A stretch of 64,000 nt of DNA. Origin: Echinicola strongylocentroti (lineage in GTDB: Bacteria > Bacteroidota > Bacteroidia > Cytophagales > Cyclobacteriaceae). The DNA lies in NCBI RefSeq assembly GCF_003260975.1, contig NZ_CP030041.1, positions 4,219,501 to 4,283,500 of the forward strand, written 5' to 3'. Position 1 is the first letter of the stretch, and the number at the start of each line of letters is the position of its first letter. The position numbers and the translations under genes were made by a program. The notes under the pieces were generated by a model. That model did no database searches. It was not told the DNA's origin and was given only the letters and a program-made list of their open reading frames with translations. Positions 59,665 to 64,000 of the stretch are shown here, piece by piece.

Positions 59665-60839
59665 TTGGTTGTTTTCAGCCTGTTATAGGATGCTAAGTGT
59701 ATTTCCATGTCTCCTTTATTTTTTGCCATTAATACCCAAAGGGGATTAGTTAGGGTATGTCGTGCAATCGGGTCGTGTAATCGGTACGTTGAGAAAGTAA
59801 CGTAAAGTAGCTAACTTATTTGACAGCCACATTAGGCACAGAGGGCACAATAGGGAAAGTGTCCAAAGTAACACCTCACTCAGGCTGAAAGCCTAGTTCA
59901 GCAGCTCCCTCTACCCATACAAAACCCCTGATATAAAAGCTTTCCGAATTTTTTTAGATGACGATCCGTGATTTTGCACGTCGCCTCATCGAAACGAACT
60001 ATTCAAGCAAGACCCAATATTCGGCCTTTGAAGAAGGCTCCATGGCCTAGATTTTTGGCTAATGCATATTCCGGTTTCAATGCCGTTTAGTTAGTGTGTA
60101 TCTGGAAAATATGGGTTCTATATTTTTTCCTTGGGCAGCATTTCGTCAAACAAGCCTGCCTTTTTGCCCACCCGCTTTTTAATTTCTTAACGCCCAATAC
60201 CTGCAAGGCGGATCCGATTAATAAGTTTCTTATGGATAAATTATCATCATTATTCCATGTAGTGGTATATTTTCTTAAGTAACCAAGTTGAGCGAGAACT
60301 ATAAGCCCCCCTGAGCCAAAAAAGGTATCGCTTCCTTATTACGGCCCTTGGTATGCCTGTTTTCCAGCCGATGGTGGAGGCCGTTAAGAAAGGGAGTTGG
60401 CTCGCGTCGTGGAACAGCGAGACCCACTCACTTTTAGGTCGTAGCCATCGGGTGGAAATTAAAATGGGTGACGGATCTCGGTCGCAGGGTAAATCCATGT
60501 TCCATTTTAAAAGGCATACCACCGGCCTAGATTTTTTTCTTTCTTTTTTCATCAATAGCCTGCCCCGAAGGCTTTCGGGGGAAAAAAGGAAAAGGATAAT
60601 CCACCAAGATGATCAGGTTTCCCCAGCCAAAGTCAATCAAAAAAAGGACTTTTAGGTATATGAAAAGAAGGAAATCCCCTTAACTAAACGGCATTGATTC
60701 CGGGTTTAGGAGATCCTGCTACGTGTGCGTGAATATTACTCGTTTAATTTTTTATCTTAACTTATAATATACTGAAATTCAACTACTTATAATTTTTTAG
60801 ATTTTTTTATGTAAATAAATTAAGTAGTTATGACCTTTT
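59665..60839. repeat. Repeat-filled gap between sigma and FecR genes, containing block B
   Basis: No convincing gene. AATGCCGTTTAGTTAG with flanks (60064-60096) and CCCCTTAACTAAACGGCATT (60676-60708) are opposite copies around about 600 bases. Three parts match block A at 4501-5090: GATTTTGCACGT near 59970, the left motif and its continuation to about 60120, and the stretch from about 60140 to 60213 ending GCAAGGCGGATCC. The interior from ~60290 to 60650 is absent from block A. A perfect hairpin CCCCGAAGGCTTTCGGGG lies at 60562-60579. Near 59826, GCCACATTAGGCACAGAGG recalls the unit of the array at 44.6-45.3 kb in diverged form. The last ~120 bases are AT-rich and probably hold the FecR promoter. 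Confidence 0.75.
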
Positions 60840-61868
60840 ATGTGTAGTACTGTCAAATCACAAGTAAAATTGGAAAAAGAACTTTTATATAAATACCTAG
60901 CGGGGACTGCTTCCCAAAGTGAAAAAGCAGCTGTAATCGATTGGCTCGAAACTGATGAGGGAAGAGCGCAATTGGAATCCCTGATGCAAGAAGAGTGGGG
61001 ACAGGAGCCGGAAAATATTGAGGGGACAGAACTAGGGAGATTGCTTACAGGTGTTCACCAACGAATTGGTGAAGCTACTCCCCAAAAAAAGCTACCCAAG
61101 GGAAAGGGGTATAACTGGGGGAAGGGGCTAAGGATAGCTGCATCGGTGATGCTGGTTTCTTTATTGAGTGTGTTGCTTTATAAGCAGCTTAATTACTCTG
61201 CTCCCATATTGCCCCCGGAGATCACGACCTACACCAAACATGCCAAGGTAGGGGAGAAACTGAGGTTACGCTTGCCCGATAAGACTTTTGTGATTTTAAA
61301 TGCCAACTCTACGATAAGTTATACTTCGGGATTTGGCAGAGGAACCCGTGAAGTGGAGCTGGAGGGAGAGGCATTTTTTGAAATTACCCCAGATAAGGCG
61401 CGGCCCTTTATGGTGAGGGCAGGAGATGTGGTGGTGACCGCTTTAGGTACGGCTTTTAATACAGAAAATCGAGAAGGCAATGTCTCTGTGGCACTCACAG
61501 AAGGAAAGGTAAGTGTGGAAAACGAAGTGGAGGGAAATGAAGATAGTGTCATCCTGCTTCCTGGTCAAATGGCCTCAGTAGATAATAGCGTCAGAGGGGA
61601 ATTAGCTGTAGCAGCGTTTGACTTGGAGGATGTTACCGCATGGAAAGAAGGTAGAATCCACTTCAAGAGTAAACCGCTCGGGGAGGTTCTCGATGACTTA
61701 CAGGAGTGGTATGGTGTGGATATCACGTCAGAAAGAGGCGTGAATGCTGCGCGAAAAGTTTCAGGAACTTTTAATAATGAAAACCTCGAAAATGTGCTGA
61801 AGGGACTCACCTTTTCCCTTGGCTTCGAATATGAAATTAATAACGAACAAGTGATACTCAGAAAATAA
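60840..61868 (+). CDS. FecR-family anti-sigma factor of the third SusC system
   Basis: N-terminal sigma-binding part (~1-95), transmembrane helix (LRIAASVMLVSLLSVLLY, ~100-118), FecR domain (~140-240, FVILNANSTISYTSGF, GEAFFEITPDKARPFMV, ALGTAFNTE) and DUF4974 (GRIHFKSKPLGEVLDDLQEWYG to the end). It is distinct from but collinear with the FecR at 45499. It should transmit the signal from the SusC starting 100 bp downstream to the sigma factor at 59050. Confidence 0.93.
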   Translation: MCSTVKSQVKLEKELLYKYLAGTASQSEKAAVIDWLETDEGRAQLESLMQEEWGQEPENIEGTELGRLLTGVHQRIGEATPQKKLPKGKGYNWGKGLRIAASVMLVSLLSVLLYKQLNYSAPILPPEITTYTKHAKVGEKLRLRLPDKTFVILNANSTISYTSGFGRGTREVELEGEAFFEITPDKARPFMVRAGDVVVTALGTAFNTENREGNVSVALTEGKVSVENEVEGNEDSVILLPGQMASVDNSVRGELAVAAFDLEDVTAWKEGRIHFKSKPLGEVLDDLQEWYGVDITSERGVNAARKVSGTFNNENLENVLKGLTFSLGFEYEINNEQVILRK

Positions 61869-61968
61869 CATTGCCTATGTAAAAAGAAATCAGGACAGCC
61901 TTCCATCGCCAAATGAATCAACTGCCCTGAAAGTTTCAAGTGATTAACCTTAAAACATTTACAAAATT

Positions 61969-64000
61969 ATGAAAAGAAAGTTACTGAGCCTAATTAAAAT
62001 GGTGTCTAAGAACCTGTTATATGGTATAATAATTCAGTGCATATTCCTTACTTCCCTTATGGCAGCGGAAGGAAATGCACAAATCAAGCCCTTGGACAAG
62101 GCCTTTGTGAAGCTGGAGCATCAAACCAAATCGGTGCAGTCGCTGTTTGAGGAGATGGAGTCCAAGACAGATTATGTCTTTGTCTATCCAGATGATTTGC
62201 TTAACAATAACCCAACGGTGACTTTGGAGAGAGGGAAGAAGTCAGTAGAAGAAGTGCTGATCGAAATCGCCAAAGCCACCAAACTAAAATTTAAACAGGT
62301 CAACAATACTGTCTATGTCGGCAAAAATGTTCAGAACAGAGCTGACGCTGTGGAGATAACTATTGATGAAATAGAGCTGGTAGGCGCCGTTACCGACGAA
62401 GGAGGTAATCCGCTTCCCGGAGTAGCGATCGTCGAAAAAGGCACCACCAACGGTACCGTGACGGACTTGGACGGAAAGTACAGTATCAGTGTCCAAGAGG
62501 GGAGTGAACTAGTGGTTTCCTACGTGGGCTATAAGTCCCAGACAGTACAGGTGGGGAGTAGTTCCCAGCTGGATATCGTGCTGGAGGAAGATCTGGGAGA
62601 TTTGGAAGAAGTCGTTGTAGTGGGCTACGGTACTCAGAAGAAGAGTACCTTGACTGGTTCAGTGACAGACCTTAAAGCAGATAAACTGGCCAAAAACCCA
62701 ACGACCAATGTGAAGGGACTTCTAGTAGGACAGGTTCCTGGACTAGTGACCAACCAAAACCCAGGACTTCCCGGTTCTGATAATGTGGACATCAGTATCA
62801 GGGGATTTGGTTCTCCGCTGGTGATCGTGGATGGCGTAGAGTCCCACTTGGACCGGTTGGATCCCAATGACATCGAGAGCATTTCGGTGCTTAAAGATGC
62901 TTCTGCGGCGATTTATGGTGCCCGTGCCGGAAATGGTGTCATCCTAGTCACCACCAAAAGAGGTACTTCAGGTAAGCCGAAGGTGTCCTATCACGGTTAT
63001 TTTGCGACACAAAAAAGGTTGACTTTTCCTGAGCAAGTAGATGCGGGGAGTTTTATCAAGCTCGGTAGGGATGCGGTTTTCAATACACAGTATGACCCTG
63101 CCAATCCAAATGCGGACATTTCTTACGGTACATTGTTTACAGAGGAGAATTTAGAAAAGTACAATGCCCCGGGTGCGCCCAGCTATGACTGGGCAAATGC
63201 AACGGTCAAAGAAGGGGGCTCTCCTTTACAAAACCATAACCTGAGTTTTAGAGGTGGAAGCGAGAATGTGAAATATTATGTTAGTGTAGGGATGCAAGAC
63301 CAGTCAGGGATCTTCAAAGGAGATTATGACTATAAAAAGTTTTCGGTAACCAGTAACACGGATATTAAACTTTCTGAAGGTCTCGACCTGAAATTAAACG
63401 TGAGCCATATCAATGAACAGCAGGATTATGCCTCCTCAAGCATCGGCGATATATGGAATGACTTAAGGACAGCTCAGCCTATCCACCCTACCGTTTTGCC
63501 TGACCCAACCAAGAATCCCTATTCGGGGTTCAATGCCAGATCCCCTGTGACTAGGATCAATAAAGACGTAGTGGGATATGAAAACACCAATAAGAAAACA
63601 ACGGCCGGGGCGGCAGAATTGAGCTATAATCTGCCGTTTTTTAAAGACCTGACTGTCGGAGCAAGGATGAATTTTCGCTTTAGAGGAGCTGTTAGGGAGC
63701 GATTGACGAAGTTTTATGAAGTATATTCTTATAATCCTGATGACATCACCGAAGAGTTTGATGGGTATAAATTAGAGGGATCCCAAGGGATCAATGCATA
63801 TACCAAGTCGATTTTCGGCCCTGGTAGCGATCCGAGAAGCAGATTCCTTTATAGAGGATATGCGAGGTATAACAAGGACGTTTCCAAACACAATTTTTCT
63901 GCCTTGGCTTTTGTGGAGCGGGAAGATAATGTGTACAGTGATCTATCCGTAACGCGTAGGGACTTGCTTTCACCTGATATTCCACAGGTAAGTGGAGCCA
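61969..64000 (+). CDS. SusC-like TonB-dependent receptor with STN domain (3' partial)
   Basis: The frame opens at ATG 61969 and runs off the right edge (677 codons visible). Order: signal peptide (~1-38, ending EGNAQ), STN domain (~45-117), carboxypeptidase-regulatory-like domain (~137-207), plug (~211-335, EEVVVVGYGTQKKSTLTGSV, then IRGFGSPLVIVDGV) and the start of the barrel. The STN domain and the preceding FecR and sigma genes make it a signal-transducing receptor. A SusD gene is expected beyond the window. The cargo is unknown. No frame break is visible. Confidence 0.93.
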   Translation, partial: MKRKLLSLIKMVSKNLLYGIIIQCIFLTSLMAAEGNAQIKPLDKAFVKLEHQTKSVQSLFEEMESKTDYVFVYPDDLLNNNPTVTLERGKKSVEEVLIEIAKATKLKFKQVNNTVYVGKNVQNRADAVEITIDEIELVGAVTDEGGNPLPGVAIVEKGTTNGTVTDLDGKYSISVQEGSELVVSYVGYKSQTVQVGSSSQLDIVLEEDLGDLEEVVVVGYGTQKKSTLTGSVTDLKADKLAKNPTTNVKGLLVGQVPGLVTNQNPGLPGSDNVDISIRGFGSPLVIVDGVESHLDRLDPNDIESISVLKDASAAIYGARAGNGVILVTTKRGTSGKPKVSYHGYFATQKRLTFPEQVDAGSFIKLGRDAVFNTQYDPANPNADISYGTLFTEENLEKYNAPGAPSYDWANATVKEGGSPLQNHNLSFRGGSENVKYYVSVGMQDQSGIFKGDYDYKKFSVTSNTDIKLSEGLDLKLNVSHINEQQDYASSSIGDIWNDLRTAQPIHPTVLPDPTKNPYSGFNARSPVTRINKDVVGYENTNKKTTAGAAELSYNLPFFKDLTVGARMNFRFRGAVRERLTKFYEVYSYNPDDITEEFDGYKLEGSQGINAYTKSIFGPGSDPRSRFLYRGYARYNKDVSKHNFSALAFVEREDNVYSDLSVTRRDLLSPDIPQVSGA

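Noticed and set aside
60353..60655. 100-residue frame in the sigma-FecR gap
   Set aside because: Lies in block B and is built partly from intergenic repeat sequence; no signal, domain or leader supports it. It could still be a remnant of an element gene.

Overview
The window reads as chromosomal DNA of a marine-type Bacteroidota, most likely Cyclobacteriaceae (Echinicola, Cyclobacterium or Algoriphagus-like). This is inferred from SusC/SusD pairs, ECF sigma/FecR pairs, type IX secretion (T9SS) sorting domains, a PorP/SprF protein, DUF3472/DUF5077 and DUF2264 proteins, and A-rich leaders in place of strong Shine-Dalgarno sites. No rRNA, tRNA, transposase, integrase or CRISPR array was seen. 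The genus is an inference.

Region 1 (1-20.7 kb) is a glycan/glycoprotein foraging cluster. It holds a DUF3472 protein (cut by the left edge) and a metzincin-type metalloprotease that end in related F5/8-type C domains, a DUF5009/HGSNAT-like membrane acyltransferase, a leftward sulfatase and PNGase F-like protein, a PQQ-propeller lipoprotein, a LacZ-type GH2 enzyme followed closely by a second DUF3472 lipoprotein, and a SusC/SusD pair whose SusD frame is broken by one missing base.

Region 2 (21.2-37.7 kb) is a T9SS surface module: a 2671-residue multidomain protein with a type B (CHU_C) sorting domain, a PorP/SprF protein, a PorE-like TPR-PD40-CRD-OmpA lipoprotein and a 786-residue type A-sorted protein. 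The last shares the N-terminal domains of the giant. A LytTR response regulator and a PAS histidine kinase lie divergently just beyond. The recurring Leu/Gly-rich domain of the two surface proteins is the best candidate here for something undescribed.

Region 3 (37.9-58.7 kb) looks like a glycosaminoglycan utilisation locus: a 3-keto-disaccharide hydrolase-like lipoprotein, DUF2264, GH20, GH88, ECF sigma, FecR, SusC, SusD, a PL8 chondroitin AC-type lyase with two DNRLRE domains and a T9SS tail, a heparinase II/III-family lyase and a sulfatase. Expected flow: the lyases cut the chain, SusCD imports unsaturated oligomers, GH88 removes the unsaturated uronate, and the sulfatase and GH20 finish.

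Region 4 (59.0-64.0 kb) starts a third system: ECF sigma, FecR and a SusC that runs off the window.

Intergenic DNA carries several repeat families: blocks flanked by opposite copies of a TAACTAAACGGCATT motif (4.7-5.1 and 60.1-60.7 kb, solo copies at 37.7 and 44.6 kb), a 3.5-copy array of ~200 bp units between a sigma gene and its FecR gene, and a nest of small palindromes at 8.9-9.25 kb. Both sigma-FecR gaps in the window have been expanded by such DNA.
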